Origin: Marinoscillum sp049115815
GTDB taxonomy: Bacteria; Bacteroidota; Bacteroidia; Cytophagales; Cyclobacteriaceae
Reading direction: 5' to 3'
Assembly: GCA_049115815.1 (NCBI GenBank)
Contig: JAGDZO010000006.1
Coordinates: forward strand, 124,001 to 188,000
Length of the DNA: 64,000 nt
In this document: positions 34,853-44,061 of the stretch, in pieces
Position numbering within the stretch: position 1 is the stretch's first letter
Layout of the letters: the number at the start of each line of letters is the position of its first letter
Position numbers and translations under genes: made by a program
Notes under the pieces: model-generated
The model's input: the letters and a program-made list of their open reading frames with translations, nothing else
What the model was told of the DNA's origin: nothing
Database searches by the model: none

Positions 34853-37696
34853 ATGAGTACTATTGATTCCATATTTCAATTATTCGGGCGGTTTCACCCA
34901 TTGCTATTACATTTCCCGATAGGGCTCCTCTTGGTGGCATTCTTGTTCGAAATACTTACCATCGGAGGGAAAAGACAGGGATTACGCGAAGGAATCAAAT
35001 GGATGGTGTATTTGGGAGCGGGGTTGGCTCTTTTATCTGCTCTATCAGGCTGGTTGCTACGTACATTCGACGATTACTCAGGCGACTTGGTAGACTATCA
35101 CCAATACACGGGAATTTCCACTGTGTTGCTTGCTTCGGTCACTGCCATTCTCTTGTACAGAACCCTGAAGCAACAGACTAATTTTTCCGTATACAGAATT
35201 TCATTTTCACTCACAGTGATTCTTCTGACCGTAGCAGGTCACTTAGGAGCTAACCTCACACATGGTGAAGATTATCTCACAAGCGTATTCAATGAAGGAA
35301 AGGAGGGTAACTCTGCTGAGAAGTCCACAGAATTATTAGCGGCGTTGAGCAAGACGGAGGAGCTTTCTGAAGCACAACAAGTCAAGCTTAACATGGGTGT
35401 GCGTGCCATTCTAGCACACAATTGCTACCAATGTCACAGTGAAAACAAGCAAAAAGGGGGACTTATCCTTGATAGCAAAGAGGGCGTTTTCAGAGGAGGA
35501 GAATCCGGTAAGGTAATCATAGCTGGTAATCCTGAAGCGAGCGAACTATACAAGCGAATCACCCTGCCTTCTGATGCTGATGGCGTAATGCCAAAGAAAG
35601 GTAAGACACTCAAAAATGACGAAATTGATTTAATTCGACTTTGGATTAAGAATGGAGCTTATTGGTCAGACGAATCCCTGAAAATATTTCCTGAAGCTCC
35701 TTTGGCACTGGAGAAACCTTCCTTACCACAGGTAGATGAACTAAAAAATCCAATTGATAAACTGATAGATGTTTATTTCAGTAAACAAGATATCGACTGG
35801 CCTGAGGTAGTTGATGATCGTGTATTCATCCGAAGGGCTTATGCTGATATTGTAGGGCTGCTTCCTGAACCTGAGACAGTGCAAATTTTCATCAAGGATT
35901 CTAATCCCAACAAACGTGCTATCCTTATTGACTCATTGCTAGTTGATCATCACAACTACACCCAGCACTGGTTGAGTTTTTGGAATGATTTGCTGAGAAA
36001 CGACTATAGTGGTCCGGGTTATATTACGCGTGATCGCGTGCAGTTTACAGATTGGCTATATAAGTCCTTACTTCAGAATAAGTCTTACGACCAAATGGTA
36101 AAGGAATTGGTCAATCCAAACAAACGTTCACAAGGTTTTATCAAAGGTGTACAATGGCGCGGTGTAGTCAATGCCAGCCAGCGCACAGAGATGCAGGCAG
36201 CCCAAAACATTGGCCAGGTACTGATGGGTGTCAATGTGAAGTGTGCTTCCTGTCACAACAGCTTCATAAGTAACCTTACACTGGAGCAATCCTATGGCTT
36301 TGCATCCATTTTCGCTGATTCAGTACTCGAACTCAATCGCTGTGACAAACCCATTGGTAAATATGCCAAAGTGGAATTTATCTATCCAGAACTTGGGAGC
36401 GTAGAGGCCGCTACACTTAAAGAACGATTGAGGAAATTGTCAGAAGTGATGGTCAAGCCCGAAAATGGAAGACTTTATAGAACCATCACCAACAGGTATT
36501 GGGACAAATTGATGGGTAGAGGAATTATAGAGCCTCTAGACGAAATGGACAATACGCCTTGGAATGCGGACTTACTAGACTGGTTGGCTTCAGATTTTAT
36601 TGATTCTGGATCGGATCTGAAGCAATTGTTAAAACTCATCATGACATCCAAAGCTTACCAACTGCCTATAGTGCCATACGAGAAAGAACAACTCGTAAAG
36701 ACTAACTATGTCTTTGAAGGCCCACTGGTGCGACGTATGAGTGCCGAGCATTTTTCCGATGCAGTGAGCCAGATCATATCGCCAATGTTCAAGGCATTGG
36801 AATACAACCCACACAATCAAAAACTGCCAGCCAATAGAATCTGGAAGAGACAGACCAAGTTTGGACAGACGGTACTGCCAGACCCGGGCAAGAGATTTTT
36901 TAGGAGGTCTTTTGAATTATCGCCTGAGTCAATGGAAAGTGCAAAGGCCATTATATCAGTGGATCATTCTTATGTCCTTTATATCAATGGAACCAAACTA
37001 CTGGAAGGCAATGATTGGCAAAAAGTGGGTAAGGTTGACCTTATAGATGTTTTAGTGCCAGGTAAAAATATCATTGCCTTGGAAGCTGAAAATGAAGGGA
37101 CTATAGCCAATCCCGCAGGTATCTTGTTTGCTTTGAAAATAGAATACCCCGAAGCAGAACCTTATCTACTAAGTTCAGATATTGAATGGCTATGCACTGA
37201 GGATAATCCTGATTCTGGCTGGACATCATTGGATTATGATGATCAATCTTGGGAGAATGTACATAATTATGATACCCGTAATTATCTCAATTGGGGCAAG
37301 CTGCTTGAATTTACTTTCGAAGAAAACAATATGCCATTCGCCAGAGCGAGCCTGGTCAAGCAGCATCCTTTTCTCAAGATTTTGGGTAGGCCAATAAGAG
37401 ACATAGTAACCACCTCTAGAGAGGAACAGGCCACCCTTCTCCAAGCGCTAGAATTGAATAATGGAGAGTTTTTCAATACTGTACTGAAAGAAGGAGCATC
37501 AGAATGGATCAATCGCTATAATGGAGATGGAGAACAAATCGTCAACATCTTGTACCAAAAGGCATTCTCGCGCGATCCATCTGAAAAAGAATATGACTTA
37601 TTGATAGATGTATTGGGCGAGCAGGCGGACGAAGATCGGCTCCAAGATGTATTCTGGACAACTTTGATACTACCAGAATTTCAATTTATCAATTAG
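34853..37696 (+). CDS. Membrane cytochrome c / DUF1549 / DUF1553 protein
   Basis: The 947-residue protein starts with a DUF2231-like membrane domain of about four helices (FHPLLLHFPIGLLLVAFLFE, about 14-140). A planctomycete-type cytochrome c domain follows with a haem motif CYQCH (Cys191-His195). DUF1549 (about 290-490) holds a second CASCH motif (Cys464-His468) and is followed by DUF1553-type sequence to the end. Between the two, at about 675-815, sits a beta-sandwich resembling the N-terminal domain of rhamnosidases. Such proteins are common in Planctomycetes next to DUF1501 proteins; their function is unknown. The haem sites suggest electron transfer. It heads a run of genes with a DUF1501 protein, an NHL protein and a sulfatase. 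Confidence 0.82.
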   Translation: MSTIDSIFQLFGRFHPLLLHFPIGLLLVAFLFEILTIGGKRQGLREGIKWMVYLGAGLALLSALSGWLLRTFDDYSGDLVDYHQYTGISTVLLASVTAILLYRTLKQQTNFSVYRISFSLTVILLTVAGHLGANLTHGEDYLTSVFNEGKEGNSAEKSTELLAALSKTEELSEAQQVKLNMGVRAILAHNCYQCHSENKQKGGLILDSKEGVFRGGESGKVIIAGNPEASELYKRITLPSDADGVMPKKGKTLKNDEIDLIRLWIKNGAYWSDESLKIFPEAPLALEKPSLPQVDELKNPIDKLIDVYFSKQDIDWPEVVDDRVFIRRAYADIVGLLPEPETVQIFIKDSNPNKRAILIDSLLVDHHNYTQHWLSFWNDLLRNDYSGPGYITRDRVQFTDWLYKSLLQNKSYDQMVKELVNPNKRSQGFIKGVQWRGVVNASQRTEMQAAQNIGQVLMGVNVKCASCHNSFISNLTLEQSYGFASIFADSVLELNRCDKPIGKYAKVEFIYPELGSVEAATLKERLRKLSEVMVKPENGRLYRTITNRYWDKLMGRGIIEPLDEMDNTPWNADLLDWLASDFIDSGSDLKQLLKLIMTSKAYQLPIVPYEKEQLVKTNYVFEGPLVRRMSAEHFSDAVSQIISPMFKALEYNPHNQKLPANRIWKRQTKFGQTVLPDPGKRFFRRSFELSPESMESAKAIISVDHSYVLYINGTKLLEGNDWQKVGKVDLIDVLVPGKNIIALEAENEGTIANPAGILFALKIEYPEAEPYLLSSDIEWLCTEDNPDSGWTSLDYDDQSWENVHNYDTRNYLNWGKLLEFTFEENNMPFARASLVKQHPFLKILGRPIRDIVTTSREEQATLLQALELNNGEFFNTVLKEGASEWINRYNGDGEQIVNILYQKAFSRDPSEKEYDLLIDVLGEQADEDRLQDVFWTTLILPEFQFIN

Positions 37697-37727
37697 GGCT
37701 ATTTGAAGGTAGAAATTTATTAGGATA

Positions 37728-39209
37728 ATGGACTCAGAATATTCAAGAAGAGAATTTATAAAGAAAATGGCCGCTGCTGGCACTACCGCTTCTATGGCTA
37801 GTTTACCATTGGCCAACTTTTTAAGCTCGTGTTCTCCTGCGACTCCTGTGATTCCATCTACAGCCGATACGGTCATTTTGCTCTGGATGGCAGGTGGTAT
37901 GGCCCACACAGAGACATTCGACCCAAAGGCATACGTGCCTTTTGAAAAAGGTGTAGAAAGCAAAAGAATACTCAGCACATTTCCCAAGATTCCTACGGCA
38001 GTTGATGATCTGTATTTTTCTGAAGGATTGGAGTCCATAGCCAGTGTGATGGACAAAGGCGCCATTATCCGCTCGTACAAGTCCGCCGACCTTGGTCATA
38101 TATTGCACACGCGACATCAGTTTCATTGGCATACGTGCTATGAGCCTCCACAGTCTGTTCAAGCACCACATATTGGTGCATGGATAGCCAAAGAATTGGG
38201 CCCTGCGAATCCTGTTATTCCACCATTTATATCCATGGGGCAACGATTCACCATGGGTGAATCCGAAGAGTTGAAGGCTTTTCACACAGCTGGCTTTTTG
38301 GGAACTGAGTATGGGCCATTTCTCATTCCTGATCCTTCCAGTGGCCTGGAAAGCGTACGACCACCAAAAGGTATGTCCCTAAAGCGATTTGAGGCACGAT
38401 ACAAGCTCTACAAGGAGTTAGCCAATAAAAGTGCGTTTATGAAAGAGGGAAGTAGCTACCAGAAAGAGTCATTGATGCGATCGATGGAACAATCGTACCG
38501 GCTACTTAATTCACCAGAATCCAAGGTATTTGATCTTTCACAAGAGCCAAAAGAAGTGTTTGACACCTACAATACAGGTCGCTTCGGACAGGGCTGTTTG
38601 TTAGCCAAGCGATTGGCACAAAATGGAGGTAGGTTCATCAGTGTCTCTACCGAGTATGAACCATTCCTTGGATGGGACACACATGAAAATGGACACACCC
38701 GGGCTAAAAAGATGAAAGAGTTGATTGATCGACCGGTGGCTCAGTTGATCAAGGATTTGGATGAAAGCGGTCATTTGGATAGGACGTTGATCGTTTTGGC
38801 TAGTGAATTTAGTCGTGATGCCATCTTGGAAGGTAGACCCGGATTCAAGGTGAAAGATCAGGTACGACAGCCCGACATTATCAACGATGAGAAATACTAT
38901 GGGATGCACCGACATTTCACAGATGGAAGCTCCATTCTAATGTGGGGAGGGGGCGTAGAAAAAGGACTGGTATACGGCAAGACTGCCGACGAGAGACCTT
39001 GTTCCTCCATAGAAAACACTGTAGTAATAGATCAGGTGCACCAATCGATCTATCATGCTCTGGGCATTCTCCCAGAGACACATTACACCATAGAAGGAAG
39101 ACCATTCTACACCACACCAGATGGTCATGGTAAACCGATCATGGACTTGTTCGGAAAGCCTATGGGCAAGAATGCCAACATTCATACTGATCATCAACAT
39201 ACAAGCTGA
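37728..39209 (+). CDS. DUF1501 family protein, Tat-exported lipoprotein
   Basis: The 493-residue product has a twin-arginine signal (SRREFIKKMAAAG) and then a lipobox-like cysteine (LSSC), so it is probably a Tat-exported lipoprotein. The rest is a DUF1501 domain, a branch of the alkaline phosphatase/sulfatase superfamily: VILLWMAGGMAHTETFDPK, GHTRAKKMKELIDR, LIVLASEFSRDA. It follows the DUF1549/DUF1553 gene by 31 bp, the usual pairing of these two families in Planctomycetes. The NHL-type gene begins 1 bp after its stop. No known DUF1501 reaction exists to assign. A hydrolase acting on sulfated or phosphorylated sugars is a guess from the fold. Confidence 0.85.
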   Translation: MDSEYSRREFIKKMAAAGTTASMASLPLANFLSSCSPATPVIPSTADTVILLWMAGGMAHTETFDPKAYVPFEKGVESKRILSTFPKIPTAVDDLYFSEGLESIASVMDKGAIIRSYKSADLGHILHTRHQFHWHTCYEPPQSVQAPHIGAWIAKELGPANPVIPPFISMGQRFTMGESEELKAFHTAGFLGTEYGPFLIPDPSSGLESVRPPKGMSLKRFEARYKLYKELANKSAFMKEGSSYQKESLMRSMEQSYRLLNSPESKVFDLSQEPKEVFDTYNTGRFGQGCLLAKRLAQNGGRFISVSTEYEPFLGWDTHENGHTRAKKMKELIDRPVAQLIKDLDESGHLDRTLIVLASEFSRDAILEGRPGFKVKDQVRQPDIINDEKYYGMHRHFTDGSSILMWGGGVEKGLVYGKTADERPCSSIENTVVIDQVHQSIYHALGILPETHYTIEGRPFYTTPDGHGKPIMDLFGKPMGKNANIHTDHQHTS

Positions 39210-39210
39210 G

Positions 39211-40314
39211 ATGAAAACGCCTATCCAAAAGAAAACCGAGAGAAGAGATTTTTTGAAGAAATCAGCAGTGGTAGCCGCGGGAGCAATGGTGTTCCCTCAT
39301 TTCAACATTATTGCACGACCTAAATTGTCGGAGACAATTATCGGTCATGGAGACTTTACCTATCGTGTACACGAAGAATGGGGGAATCTTGATCCGGCCA
39401 AAACTCCTGTGAAAAATTGTCATGAAATGGTGCTGGATTCGAAAGGCCGATTGATCATGGTGGGAGACAACATAAAAAATAACGTGCTCATTTATGACAA
39501 GTCGGGTAAACTGTTAGATTCCTGGGGGGTACGCTACAAAGGAGGACATGGGCTGACGCTATGGAATGACGGTGAAGAAGATTTTCTATTTATCTGCGAT
39601 ACCAAAGGCTCCATGGTGAAAACGACGGTGGATGGGAGAGAGCTGTTGCTAATAGAGCATCCGTCCACTTTTGGTGCTTACGAAAAGGGAGACCTTTTCA
39701 GACCAACTGAATCTGCCGTAGGGCCGAATGGTGATATCTATCTAGCTGATGGCTATGGATCAAACTTTATATTGCAGTTTACCAAGGATGGTGAATTCAT
39801 CCGAAAAATAGGCAATGGAAGAGGAACAGATAAAGACCAATTTCAAACGGCTCATGGCGTGGCTATCGACACCCGAGATGCTCGAAATCCTACATTATTG
39901 ATCACTTCTCGCGCAGCAAACTGTTTCAAACGATTTACCCTAGATGGCCAATATTTGGAAGAAATTTCTCTTCCCGGGGCCTTTGTCTGTCGTCCGGTGA
40001 TCAATGGTAAGAACCTGTACGCAGGAGTCTGCTGGTCTTCGGAAGTGGACTTTGTAGAAGGGGATATGACCACACACCCGACCCGAACCAGTCCAAAATC
40101 GGGGTTCGTAACGATTTTAGATAAGAAAAATAAAGTCGTCTCCAATCCAGGCGGAACAGCTCCAACTTACATTGATGGACAATTACAGCGAATGGTGCAG
40201 GAGAAGCCAATTTTTAAACACTGCCATGATGTATGCATCGATGAGGATGAAAACCTCTATGTCTGCCAATGGAATGCCAATAAAGCCTATCCAATAAAAC
40301 TAGAACGAGTATGA
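39211..40314 (+). CDS. Tat-exported NHL-type beta-propeller protein
   Basis: The ATG at 39211 is 1 bp after the previous stop and gives 367 residues with a twin-arginine signal (KTERRDFLKKSAVVAAGAM); an earlier in-frame start at 39121 lies inside the DUF1501 gene and is unlikely. The rest is a six-bladed NHL-like propeller with repeats such as NGDIYLADGYGSNFILQF and LITSRAANCFKRFTLDGQY. Such propellers bind ligands or, in some relatives, act as lyases or lactonases. The last codons overlap the sulfatase start by 4 bp. It lies between a redox-like pair and a sulfatase, so it may act on the same oligosaccharide. No catalytic site is identified. Confidence 0.7.
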   Translation: MKTPIQKKTERRDFLKKSAVVAAGAMVFPHFNIIARPKLSETIIGHGDFTYRVHEEWGNLDPAKTPVKNCHEMVLDSKGRLIMVGDNIKNNVLIYDKSGKLLDSWGVRYKGGHGLTLWNDGEEDFLFICDTKGSMVKTTVDGRELLLIEHPSTFGAYEKGDLFRPTESAVGPNGDIYLADGYGSNFILQFTKDGEFIRKIGNGRGTDKDQFQTAHGVAIDTRDARNPTLLITSRAANCFKRFTLDGQYLEEISLPGAFVCRPVINGKNLYAGVCWSSEVDFVEGDMTTHPTRTSPKSGFVTILDKKNKVVSNPGGTAPTYIDGQLQRMVQEKPIFKHCHDVCIDEDENLYVCQWNANKAYPIKLERV

Positions 40315-42068
40315 AGAACCTAACAAGTCTGGTTGTATTGATATGTCTTGGCGCTTGTCAGCTCAAGAGTGGACAAGTCGAAATTGGACAGGAGGAAAAA
40401 AACGCATCCACAAAACCAAACATCCTATGGTTGGTCACGGAGGATATGAGTGCATACATACCTGCATTCGGAGACTCTACCATAGTGACTCCAAATCTTA
40501 GCAGGTTAGCCGCTGAAGGTATTCGATATCCCAATCTCTATAGTACTTCCGGAGTTTGCTCTCCGAGTAGAGCAGCCATTGCCACAGGCATGTATCCGTC
40601 GGGAATAGGGGCGAATCACATGCGAACATCATCATATACAGATGTAACTGGCTTGAAGAAATATGAGGCTGTTCCGCCACCAGCGGTCAAAATGGTGAGT
40701 GAGCTACTTAGAGGTAATGGATATTACTGTAGTAACAATTACAAGGAAGACTACCAATTTCGAGCACCAGAAACAGCATGGGATGAGAGCAGTCCATATG
40801 CCCACTGGCGCAATCGCGATAAAGATCAGCCATTCTTCTCCGTATTCAATTTTACGGTAACTCATGAGTCGGCATTGTTTGAGCCGTATGGCCATAGGAT
40901 AATAGAAACAAGATACGACCACTTAGGAGATAGAAATTACAAATCGGAGGACGGACGAGCCATGCATGAGCTAGGCCCAAGAGACCTGATGACCGAAGAG
41001 GAAACCAATAAGCATATACCTAAAGACCTTGATTTTCCTATTCCACCTTATCTGCCAAACACAGAGGTGGTTCGTCGGGATATGTGGAAGATGTACAACA
41101 ACATTGCCGAAATGGATCGTCAACTCGGTCTTGTGTTGAAGCAATTGGAGGAAGATGGGCTACTAGACAACACCATCATTTTCTTTTATGGTGATCATGG
41201 AGGACCACTCCCAAGACAAAAACGTTTGATCTATGAATCAGGGCTAAAAACCCCTCTGATCATCCGTTTTCCTAATTCAAAGGAAGCCGGCAGCTTAGAT
41301 GATCAGTTGATTAGTTTCATCGATTTTGCACCTACGCTACTTTCTCTGACAGGTGCTGAAAAACCAGATCACATGCAAGGTCAGGCATTCTTGGGTCAAA
41401 AAAAATCAGACGTTGAAAGGGAATTTATTCACGCAGCGGCAGATCGGTTTGATGGTTTTACAGATGTGATTAGAGCTGTCAAAGCAGATCAATTCAGATA
41501 CATCCGCAACTACCGAACAGACCAAGGGTACTATTTGCCTGTTGCTTATAGAGAAAAAATTCCTACCATGCAGGAATTACTAAGACTGAGAGAAGAAGGC
41601 GGACTCACGGAAGTGCAGGCCCAATGGTTTAGAGAAGCCAAACCACGTAATGAGCTTTTTGACTGTAAGAATGATCCTCATGAACTGAACAACCTGGCTG
41701 ATGATCCCGCTTACAAAGAGATCCTTGAAAAATTGAGTAGCGAAATGGATCGTTGGTTAGTAGAAATTGGGGATAACCCTGATCTGGCTGAGAAAGAGCT
41801 GATTACGAAACTCTGGAATGGAGCGGAATCTAAGCCAGTTACAGCTGGGGCTGAGGTTAAGTTCACTAATAGTAAAGCGACTATTTCTTGTAAGATGGCA
41901 GGAGCTTCTATCGGATACAAGATAGTGCCCATTTCGGGCAAAGAACCGAAAGCATGGAGTGTCTATCAAGAACCTGTGCAGGTCACTGACGGCTCTGTGC
42001 TGAAGGTGATGACACACAGAATTGGTTATGTTCCGAGCAAAGTAAAGAGTATTAAAGTTGGTGCTTGA
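40311..42068 (+). CDS. S1 sulfatase (heparan N-sulfatase-like, S1_8 type) lipoprotein
   Basis: The 585-residue protein has a lipoprotein signal (LICLGAC, Cys15), a sulfatase domain beginning ILWLVTEDMSAYI, a maturation motif CSPSR (Cys83) and FFYGDHGGPLPRQKRLIYESG. These match N-sulfoglucosamine-sulfohydrolase-like sulfatases, which include the S1_8 subfamily found in ulvan loci. The last 70 residues or so (about 515-585) resemble the C-terminal domain of chitobiase/hexosaminidase proteins. The start overlaps the NHL gene by 4 bp (ATGA). It therefore belongs to the operon starting at 34853, followed 44 bp later by the unassigned Tat lipoprotein. Confidence 0.87.
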   Translation: MKNLTSLVVLICLGACQLKSGQVEIGQEEKNASTKPNILWLVTEDMSAYIPAFGDSTIVTPNLSRLAAEGIRYPNLYSTSGVCSPSRAAIATGMYPSGIGANHMRTSSYTDVTGLKKYEAVPPPAVKMVSELLRGNGYYCSNNYKEDYQFRAPETAWDESSPYAHWRNRDKDQPFFSVFNFTVTHESALFEPYGHRIIETRYDHLGDRNYKSEDGRAMHELGPRDLMTEEETNKHIPKDLDFPIPPYLPNTEVVRRDMWKMYNNIAEMDRQLGLVLKQLEEDGLLDNTIIFFYGDHGGPLPRQKRLIYESGLKTPLIIRFPNSKEAGSLDDQLISFIDFAPTLLSLTGAEKPDHMQGQAFLGQKKSDVEREFIHAAADRFDGFTDVIRAVKADQFRYIRNYRTDQGYYLPVAYREKIPTMQELLRLREEGGLTEVQAQWFREAKPRNELFDCKNDPHELNNLADDPAYKEILEKLSSEMDRWLVEIGDNPDLAEKELITKLWNGAESKPVTAGAEVKFTNSKATISCKMAGASIGYKIVPISGKEPKAWSVYQEPVQVTDGSVLKVMTHRIGYVPSKVKSIKVGA

Positions 42069-42112
42069 CTGGGCAAGAAGTTCCTCAAACACCTTAATTA
42101 AAGAGATGTATT

Positions 42113-44038
42113 ATGAAAAGAAGAGATTTTGTTCAAAATTCAGCATTACTGGGAATAGGACTTTCCTTGCCGTTGCAATCATTGTTTACTGGGTGCTCAA
42201 CGCCCGAACATAAAATACACTCAAAGGAGTATAGAGATTTGGTTTTCAGTCTCTTAAAGTCCTGGTGCGACGGAATGATCGAAATACAGATCAACAACCC
42301 ATCCGACATGACCGTGCACGGTTTTATGAATTGTCCAGCTTGCGATACGATCCATGCACGCTTGCAAGATGCGGTATATCCATTCCTTTATATGGCCAAA
42401 GCCACTGGAGATAAGAAATATTTGGAGGCAGGTATCAATGCCTTTGAATGGTCTAACAACAACGTTAGTTTGGAAGACGGAAGTTGGACGAATGATATCA
42501 ACCCAAAATCTTGGAATGGCACGACCGTGTTTGGAGCGATCGCATTGGCGGAAGCCCTCCAATATCATGGAGATCTACTGGAAGAGGATATGCGTGTCAG
42601 ATGGGCCCAGCGTCTGGATGAAGCTGCTGAGTTTTTGTATAAGAAATTTCCGACCATTGACGCTACCAATGTCAATTATGGTGCAACCAATATTTACGCA
42701 TTGAATCTGATTGGCAAACTTCTGGATAAACCGAAGTATACCTATCGAAGCAAAGCGCTTGCCACGGAAATCAAAACCTACTTTACCGATCCTAACTTCC
42801 TGCTTTACGGAGAGATCAAACCTTCAGCACATAAGATCAGTGCCAAAGGATTGCCCGGTGTGGATCTTGGATACAATGTGGAGGAATCACTTAACAGCAT
42901 TGTGATGTATGCCGTGGAGGAGCAAGACCAGGAGCTCTTGGATATGGTCACCAAGTCACTCAATGGACATTTGGAGTTTATGCTGCCAGATGGTGGCTGG
43001 GACAATGGTTGGGGTACACGTATGTTTAAGTGGACCTACTGGGGTAGCCGCACCTGTGATGGTAGTTCTCCCGCGCTATCCATGCTCGCCGGATCCAATC
43101 CTGCTTTGGGTACTGCAGCGGTTAAGAATACAGAGCTTCTGCAGAGATGCACCGCAGATGGCCTCCTTCATGGTGGGCCTCACTATGTATCACGCGGAAT
43201 CAAGCCTTGCGTACATCATACCTTCGCGCACGCTAAGCCGTTGGCATTTTTGTTAGATCATTGGGATCACCTTCCGGAAATAAATACCAAAGCCGCATTG
43301 CCAAGAGCAGCGGCAGACGGGATTAAGTATTTTGATGAGCTAGATGTGGCGCTTTTTGCAAGGGGAGATTGGCGTGGCACGGTCAGTGCGTACGATGCTG
43401 AGTATCATTATAAGATAGATAGTCGTCAGGCTACAGGTGATTCATTGTCGCTCTTGTATCACAACAAAGTAGGGCTGCTTTGTGCAGCTAGTATGGCGGT
43501 TTATAAGCAACTTGAGCCACTCAATCAGCAGGATCAGCCTGGAGAAGATATTGCATTTACGCCAAGGATAGAAACCTACCAAGACGGTGTGTGGTTTACT
43601 AATTTATTTGACTTGACAGCCACTTTCGAATCCACAGACGAATCTGGAATAATCAATATAGCCGGGCAGGTAGCGCTTAAAAATGAGGCACGGGAAATAG
43701 TGCAGAATACCGCAAGCGCATTTCAAATTAGCTATGAATGCTCCACAGGAGGAATGAAGATCACTGCCAAAACGGATCAGGAGATCAATTCACCAACGGC
43801 TTTTGTATTGCCTATTCTCTCTCCAGCAAGCGAACAAGTAACGCAGGACGATCCGAGAGTGATCACTATAGCTAAACCTGAAGGCACGGTGAAAGTATCA
43901 GCCAATGTCCCACTTTCTATAAAAGAAACAAATAAGGGAAGATCTTTCAACATGGTACCTGGCGCTGAGGCTGTACCGATTGAGGTGTTTTTTGTGCAGG
44001 GAGAATCTATAGTGGAGATAAGTGTTGAAGTAGTATAG
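42113..44038 (+). CDS. Tat-exported lipoprotein, helical-toroid-like, family not recognised
   Basis: The 641-residue product has a twin-arginine signal (MKRRDFVQNSALL) and a lipobox cysteine (LFTGC). Residues about 40-440 look like repeated helical hairpins with aromatic/Gly-rich motifs (HARLQDAVYPFLYMAKATGD, LPDGGWDNGWGTRMFKW, YWGSRTCDGSSPAL, HHTFAHAK), the look of an (alpha/alpha) toroid as in many lyases and uronyl hydrolases. The rest is a beta-rich part. It is placed between a sulfatase and a heparinase-like lyase with gaps of 44 and 23 bp. A lyase or glycoside hydrolase role is likely from fold and setting, but no family can be named. Confidence 0.5.
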   Translation: MKRRDFVQNSALLGIGLSLPLQSLFTGCSTPEHKIHSKEYRDLVFSLLKSWCDGMIEIQINNPSDMTVHGFMNCPACDTIHARLQDAVYPFLYMAKATGDKKYLEAGINAFEWSNNNVSLEDGSWTNDINPKSWNGTTVFGAIALAEALQYHGDLLEEDMRVRWAQRLDEAAEFLYKKFPTIDATNVNYGATNIYALNLIGKLLDKPKYTYRSKALATEIKTYFTDPNFLLYGEIKPSAHKISAKGLPGVDLGYNVEESLNSIVMYAVEEQDQELLDMVTKSLNGHLEFMLPDGGWDNGWGTRMFKWTYWGSRTCDGSSPALSMLAGSNPALGTAAVKNTELLQRCTADGLLHGGPHYVSRGIKPCVHHTFAHAKPLAFLLDHWDHLPEINTKAALPRAAADGIKYFDELDVALFARGDWRGTVSAYDAEYHYKIDSRQATGDSLSLLYHNKVGLLCAASMAVYKQLEPLNQQDQPGEDIAFTPRIETYQDGVWFTNLFDLTATFESTDESGIINIAGQVALKNEAREIVQNTASAFQISYECSTGGMKITAKTDQEINSPTAFVLPILSPASEQVTQDDPRVITIAKPEGTVKVSANVPLSIKETNKGRSFNMVPGAEAVPIEVFFVQGESIVEISVEVV

Positions 44039-44061
44039 TTATTATTTAGGCTGTTTATAAA

